DNA of 38,975 nucleotides from Phaeovulum veldkampii DSM 11550 (GTDB taxonomy: Bacteria; Pseudomonadota; Alphaproteobacteria; Rhodobacterales; Rhodobacteraceae). The stretch lies in the NCBI RefSeq assembly GCF_003034995.1, contig NZ_PZKF01000027.1, positions 1 through 38,975 on the forward strand. Direction: 5' to 3'. The position numbers were made by a program, and so were the translations under genes. How positions within the stretch are numbered: position 1 is the stretch's first letter; each line of letters begins with the position of its first letter. The notes under the pieces were generated by a model that did no database searches, was not told where the DNA came from, and worked only from the letters and a program-made list of their open reading frames with translations. This document shows, in pieces, positions 1 through 6,468 of the stretch.

Positions 1-49
1 CGGGCTAAGTCAATACCAGTCAGACCGGACGCATACGAAGGAGGCAACA

Positions 50-223
50 ATGGCGGCGATCAACAAGCTGACGGCAAAGGGCGTTGCGGCCTTGAGCGAA
101 CCGGGCCGACACGCTGACGGTGGGAATCTCTACGTCAACGTGTCAAAAACCGGCGCCAAGTCGTGGATTTTCTTCTACCGACTGAACGGAAAGTTGTTGT
201 TTGACACGACATTCTGCAGGTAA
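50..223 (+). pseudogene. Truncated tyrosine-recombinase integrase (N-terminal stump)
   Basis: The frame opens at ATG 50, with AAGGAGG at 38-44 as ribosome binding site, and stops at 221 after 57 codons. The product begins MAAINKLTAKGVAAL and continues with HADGGNLYVNV and SWIFFYRLNGK. This is the order of the N-terminal arm-binding domain (DUF4102 type) of prophage and island integrases, including the G-RHADGGNLYV turn and the W-F-YR strand. Full-length relatives have about 400 residues, so the core-binding and catalytic domains (R-H-R-Y) are gone. Homology appears to end near position 195, where the reading changes to LLFDTTFCR and stops. Inference: the stump marks the attachment end of a decayed integrated element. 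No tRNA gene is visible beside it, though the window starts only 49 bases upstream. Confidence 0.75.
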
Positions 224-307
224 TCGGAAGACCTCCGAAGAGGGCGGAAGTGGGCGGAAGGGTCAATAAAACAAGGGCCGCGGGGGGGTGGCGAGGGGTG
301 GCGGGCG

Positions 308-706
308 ATGGCGAAGCGTGGAGTTGCGGCGGGCGAGGCGATCCTGCGATGTGAAACCGGGGATGCCAAACGGGCCGTGCCGCTTTCGCGGCTGATGGGG
401 CTATCCGCCGAGGGAGGCGGCGGCCTGAGCGCGGGGCAGGCAGTGGCGCGCAAGCGCCGAAATGCTCTATTGCGCGAGGCGCGCGCATCCCGACCAGAAT
501 GGCGCGACGTCCCGGATCGGCGGGCGGCCACCCTCATGTTGCCCGCGCTCAGACGGTATCGGACCGGGGCATGGCAAGCTGACCGTGGTCGCGACACGGC
601 ACCTGCCGGTGATCCAGCCCGCGCCTGTTTCTGGCGGGCGCTGCGCCTTGGCGTCCCGGTGCCAGATAGCGTCGAAGGCCTCGCGTTGATCCTGATGGAT
701 GATTGA
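308..706 (+). CDS. Hypothetical protein in the mobile-element remnant
   Basis: Open frame of 132 codons from ATG 308, preceded by a purine-rich stretch (ggcgaggggtggcggg) that could serve as ribosome binding site. The product starts MAKRGVAAGEAILRCE, is rich in Arg and Ala, and contains KRRNALLREARASRP followed by RPEWRDVPDRRAATLMLPALR. It ends with the hydrophobic tail GLALILMDD. I see no membrane segment and no signal peptide, and I do not recognise a family. The basic, helical composition and the place between an integrase stump and a terminase-like gene suggest a small accessory protein of a phage or island, but that is inference from context. Other frames here on both strands are also open because of the high GC content, so the coding call is moderate. 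Confidence 0.45.
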   Translation: MAKRGVAAGEAILRCETGDAKRAVPLSRLMGLSAEGGGGLSAGQAVARKRRNALLREARASRPEWRDVPDRRAATLMLPALRRYRTGAWQADRGRDTAPAGDPARACFWRALRLGVPVPDSVEGLALILMDD

Positions 707-788
707 TCACCACGCCCAAACTGCTGCGCCACCGGAATTGGAGCGGGCGGGTGTATCTCCGAGGTAACGAAACCCGGAGGCCCGCCAA

Positions 789-1470
789 ATGTCCGACCCT
801 TTCTCGAATTACACAATTTTGGCGCGGGGCGGCGTTCCCGCCACCCCGCCGCAACCCGCTCAGCCAGACCACGCGCCCCGCACCGCCGTGGTTGACGGCA
901 TCAAAGTTTCCGCTGACCGCCTTGAGGTGCTTGACCGGCTCGCGCGGACCCACAAGGCCACGCAGGCCGGGCTAGCCGACCGGGTGGCGGACCTCCGGGC
1001 CGACCGGCAGGACCACGGCGGCGGCCCTGCTTGGGGTCACAGCACGGCGTTTGCGGCAAATCGCAGATGCGGGCTACATCACGGTCCATCGCCGGGGCTT
1101 TACCACTGTCAGCAGCGCGGTCAGCGGGTATGTCCGTTCGTTGCGCGATGACGCCAAAAGCACCGAAGCCAGTGCCAGCGCCGCCCGCCAACACGCGGCC
1201 AAGGCTGCATTGATCCGGTCGCACACCGCCCGCCGCAAGGCCGCCTTGACTGCCCGCGCCGAGGCCGAGGACGTGATCCGGGCAGTTGCCGACGCGGCAA
1301 CGCGACGGCTCCGGGATGCCCGTCTCCCGGCTGTTCCCCCGGCAGCGGGCCAGACCTTCCGGGCCGAAATCCTTGCGGCGTGCCGCCGGATCGAGCAAGC
1401 GCGCGATTGCGCGCTGCGGGCTTTGGCGACCGGCGATCTGACCGAACTCGACGGGGGCGCAAATGGATGA
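789..1470 (+). pseudogene. Terminase small-subunit-like (Nu1/HTH) gene, apparently frameshifted
   Basis: The first frame starts at ATG 789 (MSDPFSNYTILARGG; upstream acccggaggcc supplies a ribosome binding site) and reads sensibly to about LADRVADL near 990. The sequence then makes better protein one frame later: GPTGRTTAAALLGVTARRL, a winged-helix DNA-recognition motif, then IADAGYITVHRRGF, a long Ala/Arg-rich helix, and ELDGGANG before the stop at 1468. That second frame has no ATG, GTG or TTG before the helix-turn-helix. Removing one C from the cctccggg run near 991-997 joins the frames. Domain order (N-terminal HTH for cos-like recognition, coiled helix, C-terminal helical part) resembles phage terminase small subunits of the Nu1 type. 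That assignment is by pattern only. Either the gene is broken or the frames are joined by recoding or a sequencing error. Confidence 0.5.
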
Positions 1471-1672
1471 AGCGCGCCTCGTCTCCCTCCTGCGGGCCAT
1501 GCCGATCACGGCGGGCCGCGCCCGCCGATTGTTCCCCGGCGCGGATATGACGGCGATCTGTGCCGCCGCGCCCCATGACGGGCGCGGGCGGTTTTTGACT
1601 TTTGGGCGGGCCTTCGAGCTCGCGCAGAAATGCGCCCAGCAAGAGGCGCAAGAGGTCAAGGCGGCCAACCAA
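1463..1672 (+). pseudogene. Unrecognised small gene, 3' end replaced by IS remnant
   Basis: Starts at ATG 1463, overlapping the end of the terminase-like gene by 8 bases, which is typical of translationally coupled phage genes. The product begins MDEARLVSLLRAMPITAGRAR and contains LFPGADMTAICAAAPHDGRG, then FLTFGRAFELAQKCAQQEA. At about 1670 (aagctt) the sequence turns into the antisense of an IS3-type orfA. The plus frame continues with low-quality Arg/Pro-rich sequence to 1783, so the native C-terminus is missing. I do not recognise the family. The overlap suggests it once acted with its upstream neighbour. Confidence 0.45.
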
Positions 1673-1799
1673 GCTTCGGCGCGATCGCCTTGTAGGCGGC
1701 CGTGTCGCTCGCGTATTCGGCGCGGTTCTCTCGAAAAAGCCGAACACCGCGTTCGCGGAGCTCGGCCGGATAGGCGGGGGTGAATCTCTGCTTGGTCAT
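1656..1799 (-). mobile_element. IS3-family transposase OrfA, N-terminal fragment
   Basis: On the minus strand an ATG at 1799, preceded by AAAGGATGAG, opens a 47-codon frame starting MTKQRFTPAYPAELRERGVR. It continues RENRAEYASDTAAYKAIAPKLG, the N-terminal helix-turn-helix of IS3-type OrfA proteins (K-x-R-F-T-P start, K-L-G turn before the missing C-x-x-x-L-R-x-W). The homology ends at the aagctt junction near 1670; three foreign codons and a TGA follow. About half of OrfA and all of OrfB are missing, so it cannot transpose. An alternative in-frame ATG at 1808 lacks a good ribosome binding site. I could not identify the inverted-repeat end of the element. Confidence 0.65.
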
Positions 1800-1820
1800 A
1801 GGGCTCATCCTTTGAGTGTT

Positions 1821-1968
1821 TTACTCTCCGGTAAACCCGGGGCGGTTCACAGCATCTGTGACATTTGCGATCAGGGCCAGCAGCTGCTTTCGGAAGGCCG
1901 CGTCGCTCGGATCGCCCAGATGATCGAGGACAAGATGTTCGAAAGTGGCGCTGTTGACCCAGATCATG
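1821..1968 (-). other. Unassigned C-terminal gene fragment
   Basis: Reading the minus strand to the TAA at 1821 gives a plausible protein end: FEHLVLDHLGDPSDAAFRKQ followed by LLALIANVTDAVNRPGFTGE. It has a balanced composition and looks more like coding sequence than the opposite strand does here. Upstream, near 1968, it meets the integrase fragment that runs on the plus strand, so the gene has lost its 5' part. I cannot name the family. The plus strand is also open here, and the real coding strand is uncertain. Confidence 0.3.
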
Positions 1969-2165
1969 CGGCACTGATTTCCCTGCGCACCAAGTGCCCA
2001 GATAGGGCTGGCGATCTGGCCCGCTATCTTGCATCCTGTGGGCGATTGGTACGGGATAACAAGGCTTTGGCAAAGCTCAGGAAAGACGAAATGCGCGAAA
2101 TGGTGCGAAGCTACTTCACCGCTTCGCTGGATCGGTATGTGGAGCGGTTGAACGATACCGGGTTT
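1966..2165 (+). pseudogene. Internal fragment of a second tyrosine integrase
   Basis: The plus frame reads HAALISLRTKCPDRAGDLAR, then YLASCGRLVRDN, KDEMREMVRSYFTASLDRYV and ERLNDTGF. The SLRTK-x-x-x-x-A-x-x-LA pattern followed by a long amphipathic helix matches the N-terminal region of integrases of the DUF6538 type. In these, a short strand (RxSLRT) precedes the core-binding domain. It has neither the real N-terminus nor the catalytic domain. Upstream it joins the unassigned minus-strand fragment and at 2165 it abuts the stop codon of the serine-recombinase fragment. The family call is from memory of the motif and needs a search. Confidence 0.5.
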
Positions 2166-2167
2166 CA

Positions 2168-2416
2168 TCATTCCGCCGCCACCTTCTTTCGTGGCGCCAT
2201 CATGTCACGCATGACGCCGGAGACGCCGTCGGTCCTGACATCGATCACCAGTCCCTCCGATGTCACGGTGATCCGGCGCACCAGCAACTGCACGATCCGG
2301 GTCTGCTCCGCAGGGAACAGCTGACCCCAGACGTCCTCGAACGTCTGCAGCGCGGAGATCACATCGGCCTCGGCGTAGGCGTGACCCTCGCGCGCCAAGT
2401 GGGCAATGGGGGGCTC
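2168..2416 (-). pseudogene. Large serine recombinase, C-terminal fragment
   Basis: The minus-strand frame is open from 2416 to the TGA at 2168, about 82 codons. It contains ADVISALQTFEDVWGQLFPA, EQTRIVQLLVRRITV and SEGLVIDVRTDGVSGVM. The pattern FxxVWxxLFPxEQxRIxxLLVxRxxV followed by a short beta hairpin with G-L-x-I-x-x-R is characteristic of the C-terminal end of large serine recombinases found on proteobacterial islands. The catalytic resolvase domain, the recombinase domain and the zinc ribbon are absent. A TTG at 2398 would be the only start, with no clear ribosome binding site. It is a remnant and very unlikely to be expressed as a functional protein. Confidence 0.65.
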
Positions 2417-2470
2417 CTAAGGCCAAAATCTAGTTGCCGTAGAATGCCGCTACGCAGGTTTTCGCGGCGA

Positions 2471-2497
2471 TCCCGTGCCGCAGCCATCGGCACGGGA
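2471..2497. repeat. Perfect 10-bp inverted repeat (hairpin)
   Basis: TCCCGTGCCG (2471-2480) pairs perfectly with CGGCACGGGA (2488-2497) around a 7-base loop (CAGCCAT). Neither side carries a T-run, so it is a weak candidate for a classical terminator. It lies exactly between the recombinase debris and the first intact chromosomal-type gene. It could be a terminator, a recombination site or the end of a lost element. Confidence 0.6.
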
Positions 2498-2531
2498 GAG
2501 GCCTAAATTAGCCGCGCCCCGGTGTCGCGGC

Positions 2532-2546
2532 AAGCACCAGGTGCTT
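2532..2546. promoter_or_regulatory. 15-bp palindrome upstream of the ABM gene, possible operator
   Basis: AAGCACC (2532-2538), one base, then GGTGCTT (2540-2546) form a perfect palindrome 43 bases before the start codon at 2590. It could be a dimeric regulator site, or a small hairpin with the trailing TTTT (2545-2548). No regulator gene is adjacent. Confidence 0.35.
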
Positions 2547-2589
2547 TTCCACCCGGCCTGTGGCAGCATGGACGAAACAGGAGGACAGA

Positions 2590-2907
2590 ATGCCCACAAT
2601 CTCGCGTGATTTCAAAGGCCAGACCGTCATCACCACGTTCGAGATGACCCCCGCCACCGCGCATGACCTGATGGAGGCGCTGCAAGCCGCCTATGCCGAG
2701 GTGATCTCGAAACAGCCCGGTTTCGTCGCCGCGGGGCTGCATATGAACGACGCCCAGACCCGCATCGCCAACTATAGCCAATGGACCCGGCGCGAAGATT
2801 ATCAGGCGATGCTGCGCACCCCCGAAATGCGCGAGCGTAACCGCCACATCGCCACGCTATGCCGCCATTTCGAGCCGGTCATGTATGAGGTGATGGATGT
2901 GATGTAA
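2590..2907 (+). CDS. Antibiotic biosynthesis monooxygenase (ABM) domain protein
   Basis: ATG 2590 follows a good ribosome binding site (caggagga at 2577-2584). The 105-residue product begins MPTISRDFKGQTVITTFEM. It has the size and alternating pattern of a single ABM ferredoxin-like domain: a strand (TVITTFEMT), a helix (AHDLMEALQAAYAEVISKQP), the characteristic PGFVAAGLH, a strand with NYSQWTRREDYQAM, then RTPEMRERNRHI and a last strand EPVMYEVMDV. Family members are small dimers that may act as cofactor-free monooxygenases or haem-degrading enzymes, or have no known activity. Nothing here fixes a substrate. The gene stands alone between mobile debris and a convergent lipoprotein gene. A GTG-type start at 2560 is possible but would bypass the ribosome binding site. 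Confidence 0.8.
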   Translation: MPTISRDFKGQTVITTFEMTPATAHDLMEALQAAYAEVISKQPGFVAAGLHMNDAQTRIANYSQWTRREDYQAMLRTPEMRERNRHIATLCRHFEPVMYEVMDVM

Positions 2908-2909
2908 GA

Positions 2910-2937
2910 AGTGCGGGGTTGTCGCCCATCCCGCACT
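2910..2937. terminator. Hairpin between convergent genes
   Basis: AGTGCGGG (2910-2917) pairs with CCCGCACT (2930-2937) across a 12-base loop, directly after the ABM stop codon and before the stop of the convergent lipoprotein gene. It has no U-tract, so its strength as an intrinsic terminator is doubtful. Confidence 0.45.
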
Positions 2938-2957
2938 GGCAGATTGCATCTGACGGA

Positions 2958-3320
2958 TCAGAGGCTGGACGCGCTGTCCAGATAGCTGCCGGTGATGGCA
3001 GGAGAGAAACTTGACGGCGCCAGGTTGCGGCTCGTCGGTGTGGCGGCCCCGCGAGAAACAAAGCCACCTCGTCTCCCGTCAAGACACAGGAACAGGTGCG
3101 CATAGGCGCCCGACGCATATTGCGGCGCGTAGACTTCCCTGGTCGATGCATATTCGGCCCGAAGCCCTTTCGTGGCGCATATCCGCGCAGCTTCGGCAGT
3201 CACATCCGGCATAACCTTGGCATATTGCGACTGCACGGTGACGCTGTCTCCATTGAACTCGGTGACAACGGTCGGGGCGCAGGCCGACAGGGCGAGAAGC
3301 GCCAACGCAAGTTTCTTCAT
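2958..3320 (-). CDS. Small putative lipoprotein
   Basis: The start at ATG 3320 gives MKKLALALLALSAC, a lipoprotein signal peptide with lipobox L-S-A-C and lipidation cysteine at residue 14; an upstream TTG (3332) would spoil the N-terminus. The mature part of about 106 residues contains TEFNGDSVTVQSQYAKVMPD, VTAEAARICATKG and a cysteine in HLFLCLDG. This fits a compact domain with one disulphide (the two cysteines in RICAT and FLCLDG). No catalytic motif is visible. Small lipoproteins of this layout are common in Rhodobacteraceae, but I do not know a function. It is probably anchored in the outer or inner membrane facing the periplasm. Confidence 0.7.
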   Translation of the reverse strand: MKKLALALLALSACAPTVVTEFNGDSVTVQSQYAKVMPDVTAEAARICATKGLRAEYASTREVYAPQYASGAYAHLFLCLDGRRGGFVSRGAATPTSRNLAPSSFSPAITGSYLDSASSL

Positions 3321-3429
3321 ATCAATCCCCAACGTTCGAAATCTTGGATTTTCATCTTGAATGCTTGTTGGAAAATGGGCGCCAAAATATGGCCCGTTCC
3401 GGGCAGAAAGGTGCCGTCTGCGATCTCTC

Positions 3430-5610
3430 CTATCGCCCCCGCCGCTTGTTCCCGCCGCGCTGCCCCGCCCGGCCCGCGGTTGAACGGCCGCCCGCCTTCA
3501 CGGCGGCTTCGGCTGCGGCCTCCACGTCGGATTGGCGTGCCAGCGGGTCGTCGGCCACGGCCAGTTCCACCGCCTCCAGCCGCTTCACCTCGTCGCGCAG
3601 GCGCGCGGCTTCCTCGAATTCCAGGTTCTCGGCGGCCTTTCGCATGGCTGTGCGCAGCGCGTCCAGATGGGCGGACAGGTTGGCGCCGACCAGCGGCTTG
3701 TCGATCCGGGCGGTGACGCGGGCCATGTCGGTGTCGCCCTTGTAAAGCCCCGCAAGCACATCCTCGACGTTCTTTTTCACGGTCGTCGGGGTGATGCCAT
3801 GGACCTCGTTATAGGTGATCTGCTTGGCGCGGCGGCGGTTGGTTTCGGCCAGCGCGCGTTCCATGCTGCCGGTGATTCGGTCGGCATACATGATCACCCG
3901 GCCTTCGGCATTGCGCGCGGCGCGCCCGATGGTCTGGATCAGCGAGGTTTCCGACCGCAGGAACCCCTCCTTGTCGGCATCCAGAATCGCCACCAGCCCG
4001 CATTCGGGAATATCCAGCCCCTCGCGCAGCAGGTTGATGCCCACCAGCACGTCAAACGCCCCCAGCCGCAGGTCGCGCAAAATCTCGATCCGTTCGATCG
4101 TGTCGATGTCGGAATGCATGTAGCGGATGCGCAGGCCCTGTTCGTGGAAATACTCGGTCAGGTCTTCGGCCATCCGCTTGGTCAGCGTCGTGACCAGAAC
4201 ACGCAGGCCCTGCGCCGCCACGCGGCGGATTTCGTCCAGCAGGTCATCGACCTGCATCTCCACAGGGCGGATTTCCACCACCGGGTCCAGCAGGCCGGTG
4301 GGCCGGATCACCTGTTCGGTGAACACGCCGCCCGCCTGTTCCAGTTCCCATTTCGCCGGGGTGGCCGATACGAACACCGATTGCGGGCGCATCGCGTCCC
4401 ATTCCTCGAATTTCAGGGGGCGGTTGTCCATGCAGGACGGCAGGCGAAAGCCGTGTTCGGCCAGCGTGAACTTGCGCCGGTAGTCGCCGCGATACATGCC
4501 GCCAATCTGTGGCACGGTAACGTGGGATTCATCGGCAAAGACAATCGCAGTGTCGGGGATGAATTCGAACAATGTGGGCGGCGGTTCGCCCGGCGCGCGC
4601 CCCGTCAGATAGCGCGAATAGTTCTCGATCCCGTTGCAGACGCCGGTCGCCTCCAGCATCTCCAGATCGAAATTGGTGCGCTGTTCCAACCGCTGCGCCT
4701 CCAGCAGCTTTCCTTCGTCGGTCAACTGCTTGAGCCGCAGCGCCAGTTCCGCCCGGATGCCCTTGGTGGCCTGTTGCAGCGTCGGCCGGGGGGTGACGTA
4801 ATGGCTGTTGGCATAGATGCGGATTTTCTCGAACGTGTCGGTCTTGGCGCCGGTCAACGGGTCGAATTCGATGATCGCCTCCAGCTCTTCGCCAAAGAAC
4901 GAAAACCGCCATGCCCGGTCTTCAAGGTGGGCGGGCCAGACCTCGACCGTATCGCCGCGCACCCGGAAGGCGCCGCGCACAAAGGACGCATCCAGCCGCT
5001 TGTATTGCTGCGCCACCAGATCGGCCAGAAACTTGCGCTGATCGTAAAGCCCGCCCACGGCCATGTCCTGCGTCATCGCCGAATAGGTCTCGACGCTGCC
5101 GATACCATAGATGCACGACACCGAGGCCACGATGATCACATCGTCGCGTTCCAGCAACGCGCGGGTGGCCGAGTGGCGCATCCGGTCGATCTGTTCGTTG
5201 ATCTGCGATTCCTTCTCGATATAGGTATCGCTGCGCGGCACATAGGCTTCGGGCTGGTAGTAGTCGTAATAGGAAACAAAGTATTCCACCGCGTTGTCGG
5301 GGAAGAAGCCCTTGAATTCTCCGTATAATTGCGCGGCGAGCGTTTTGTTCGGCGCCAGAATGATCGCCGGGCGCTGGGTTTCCTCGATCACCCGCGCCAT
5401 GGTAAAGGTCTTGCCAGTGCCGGTGGCGCCCAGCAGAACCTGATTGCGCTCGCCCGCCAGCACGCCGTCGGCCAGTTCGGCAATCGCCGTGGGCTGGTCG
5501 CCCGCCGCCTGAAACTCGGTCTTCATCACAAAGCGCCGACCGCCCTCCAGCTTGGGCCGGGTCAGCACCTCCGGGCGCAGGGTGGGGGCGTTGGTGGTGT
5601 TGTGCGGCAT
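3430..5610 (-). CDS. uvrB: UvrABC excision nuclease subunit B
   Basis: The product is the DNA-damage verification helicase-like subunit of nucleotide excision repair. It is loaded by UvrA, opens the helix around a lesion and recruits UvrC for dual incision in the cytoplasm. The 726-residue protein has Walker A GATGTGKT at 61-68. The beta-hairpin [20 protein letters not shown] (about 114-133) clamps one strand. It also has the Walker B/DEAD-like box ADESH, helicase motif VSATPAKWE, motif [11 protein letters not shown], and a C-terminal UVR motif ([15 protein letters not shown], about 670-685) that binds UvrA and UvrC. The tail is basic (RGGNKRRGR). Start ATG 5610 has AAGGGG 8 bases upstream; an internal ATG at 5526 would also keep all domains. 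It is monocistronic. I found no clear LexA-type GTTC-N7-GTTC box upstream. Confidence 0.97.
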   Translation of the reverse strand: MPHNTTNAPTLRPEVLTRPKLEGGRRFVMKTEFQAAGDQPTAIAELADGVLAGERNQVLLGATGTGKTFTMARVIEETQRPAIILAPNKTLAAQLYGEFKGFFPDNAVEYFVSYYDYYQPEAYVPRSDTYIEKESQINEQIDRMRHSATRALLERDDVIIVASVSCIYGIGSVETYSAMTQDMAVGGLYDQRKFLADLVAQQYKRLDASFVRGAFRVRGDTVEVWPAHLEDRAWRFSFFGEELEAIIEFDPLTGAKTDTFEKIRIYANSHYVTPRPTLQQATKGIRAELALRLKQLTDEGKLLEAQRLEQRTNFDLEMLEATGVCNGIENYSRYLTGRAPGEPPPTLFEFIPDTAIVFADESHVTVPQIGGMYRGDYRRKFTLAEHGFRLPSCMDNRPLKFEEWDAMRPQSVFVSATPAKWELEQAGGVFTEQVIRPTGLLDPVVEIRPVEMQVDDLLDEIRRVAAQGLRVLVTTLTKRMAEDLTEYFHEQGLRIRYMHSDIDTIERIEILRDLRLGAFDVLVGINLLREGLDIPECGLVAILDADKEGFLRSETSLIQTIGRAARNAEGRVIMYADRITGSMERALAETNRRRAKQITYNEVHGITPTTVKKNVEDVLAGLYKGDTDMARVTARIDKPLVGANLSAHLDALRTAMRKAAENLEFEEAARLRDEVKRLEAVELAVADDPLARQSDVEAAAEAAVKAGGRSTAGRAGQRGGNKRRGR

Positions 5611-5676
5611 GGCGAACCCCTTGGATCAGGCGCCTAAGGTCGTTGCTTTTCGCGCGGATGCAAGGGGTCGGCGGGC

Positions 5677-5705
5677 TTGCGCTTTGATTGCGTCTTCACG
5701 ATAAC
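5677..5705 (+). promoter_or_regulatory. Predicted sigma-70 promoter for the NDUFS4-like gene
   Basis: TTGCGC (5677-5682), a 17-base spacer and GATAAC (5700-5705) lie 29 bases before the start codon at 5735. Spacing is ideal and both hexamers are reasonable for this group. Confidence 0.45.
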
Positions 5706-5734
5706 GGGGGCGGGAGTTTTGAGGGAGTCTGACC

Positions 5735-6046
5735 ATGCGCGCGCGTATCTATCAACCGGCCCGCAATGCCATGCAATCGGGGATGGCCCGCAGCCACGGC
5801 TGGGTGCTGGAATTTCTGCCCGCCGAGCGGCGCGAGATCGACCCGCTGATGGGCTGGACCGGGTCAGGTGATACCCAACGACAGGTGCATCTGCGCTTTG
5901 CCACCCGGCAAGAGGCCGAGGATTACGCCCGCGACAATGGCATCGAGGTGGCGATCAGCGCCGCCCATCAGCGCAAGCCGAACGTCCGCCCCGGCGGATA
6001 TGGCGACAATTTCGCCACCAACCGCCGCACCGTCTGGACGCATTGA
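5735..6046 (+). CDS. ETC complex I NDUFS4-like accessory subunit
   Basis: ATG 5735, after tgagggagtctgacc, opens a 103-codon gene. The product begins [20 protein letters not shown] and contains [45 protein letters not shown] and the C-terminal [20 protein letters not shown]. These are the hallmarks of the NDUFS4 (18-kDa, AQDQ) family: the W-x-x-x-F line, the MGWT-GSGD turn, aromatic-rich beta strands and a C-terminal NF motif. In mitochondria and in Paracoccus the protein is a supernumerary subunit of NADH:ubiquinone oxidoreductase, sitting on the peripheral arm near the flavin module. Alphaproteobacteria usually encode it away from the nuo operon, as here. It probably stabilises complex I. 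Confidence 0.88.
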   Translation: MRARIYQPARNAMQSGMARSHGWVLEFLPAERREIDPLMGWTGSGDTQRQVHLRFATRQEAEDYARDNGIEVAISAAHQRKPNVRPGGYGDNFATNRRTVWTH

Positions 6047-6468
6047 GCCACTGTAATCAGACCACGATTGCTGCCGTATGGAGCGGGCTTTTCCATTTCG
6101 GGGCAGGCGTTTGGTAAATCGTTGAGGTCACAGGGCCGCCTTTGCAAGGGGTCAAACTGTATCTGCGCCGAGGCGATCAATGCCGCGGGCCGCGGCACGG
6201 GTTGGCCTGTGCTTTCAAAGCGCGATCTTCATGCTTTCGGATGGCGCTTGGCTGTGGTGAGGGCCGTCATGCTGTGACAGCGGGCGCTCTCGCCGGGGCA
6301 AGGGGGCCATCCATGTCGGCCTTATCCTGCGGCGTATCGGGCAGGCCCCGTCGACCCGGCTACCGCCGACCAGAAAAAGGGCGCCGGGCCACACGACGGC
6401 CGCGGCGGGTTGAATTTATGCCGGGGTGCGACGTCGGCCTAGGGGCGAACAGGGGCCGGATTGCCCCC
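6047..6468. other. 422-bp intergenic region without a supported gene
   Basis: This stretch lies downstream of both the NDUFS4-like gene and carB, which converge here. I see no tRNA, no convincing coding frame with a ribosome binding site, and no repeat shared with the rest of the window. Several short GC-rich inverted repeats exist, and on the minus strand GGCGCCCTTTTT near 6380 could act as a weak terminator for carB. An unrecognised small RNA is possible but nothing shows it directly. Confidence 0.5.

Noticed and set aside
1-49. tRNA gene next to the integrase stump
   Set aside because: The 49 bases available show no cloverleaf, acceptor stem or T-loop; any tRNA would lie outside the window.
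901-2073. 390-codon open frame on the minus strand through the mobile region
   Set aside because: It crosses the boundaries of several unrelated remnants in opposite orientations, so it cannot be one gene; Arg/Pro/Gly-rich shadow sequence.
3532-5328. 598-codon open frame on the plus strand, antisense to uvrB
   Set aside because: It mirrors uvrB codon structure in high-GC DNA, is His/Gln/Arg-rich without domains, and uvrB itself is certain.
5611-5734. SOS (LexA) box upstream of uvrB
   Set aside because: No GTTC-N7-GTTC or similar dyad was found in the leader; only isolated half sites.
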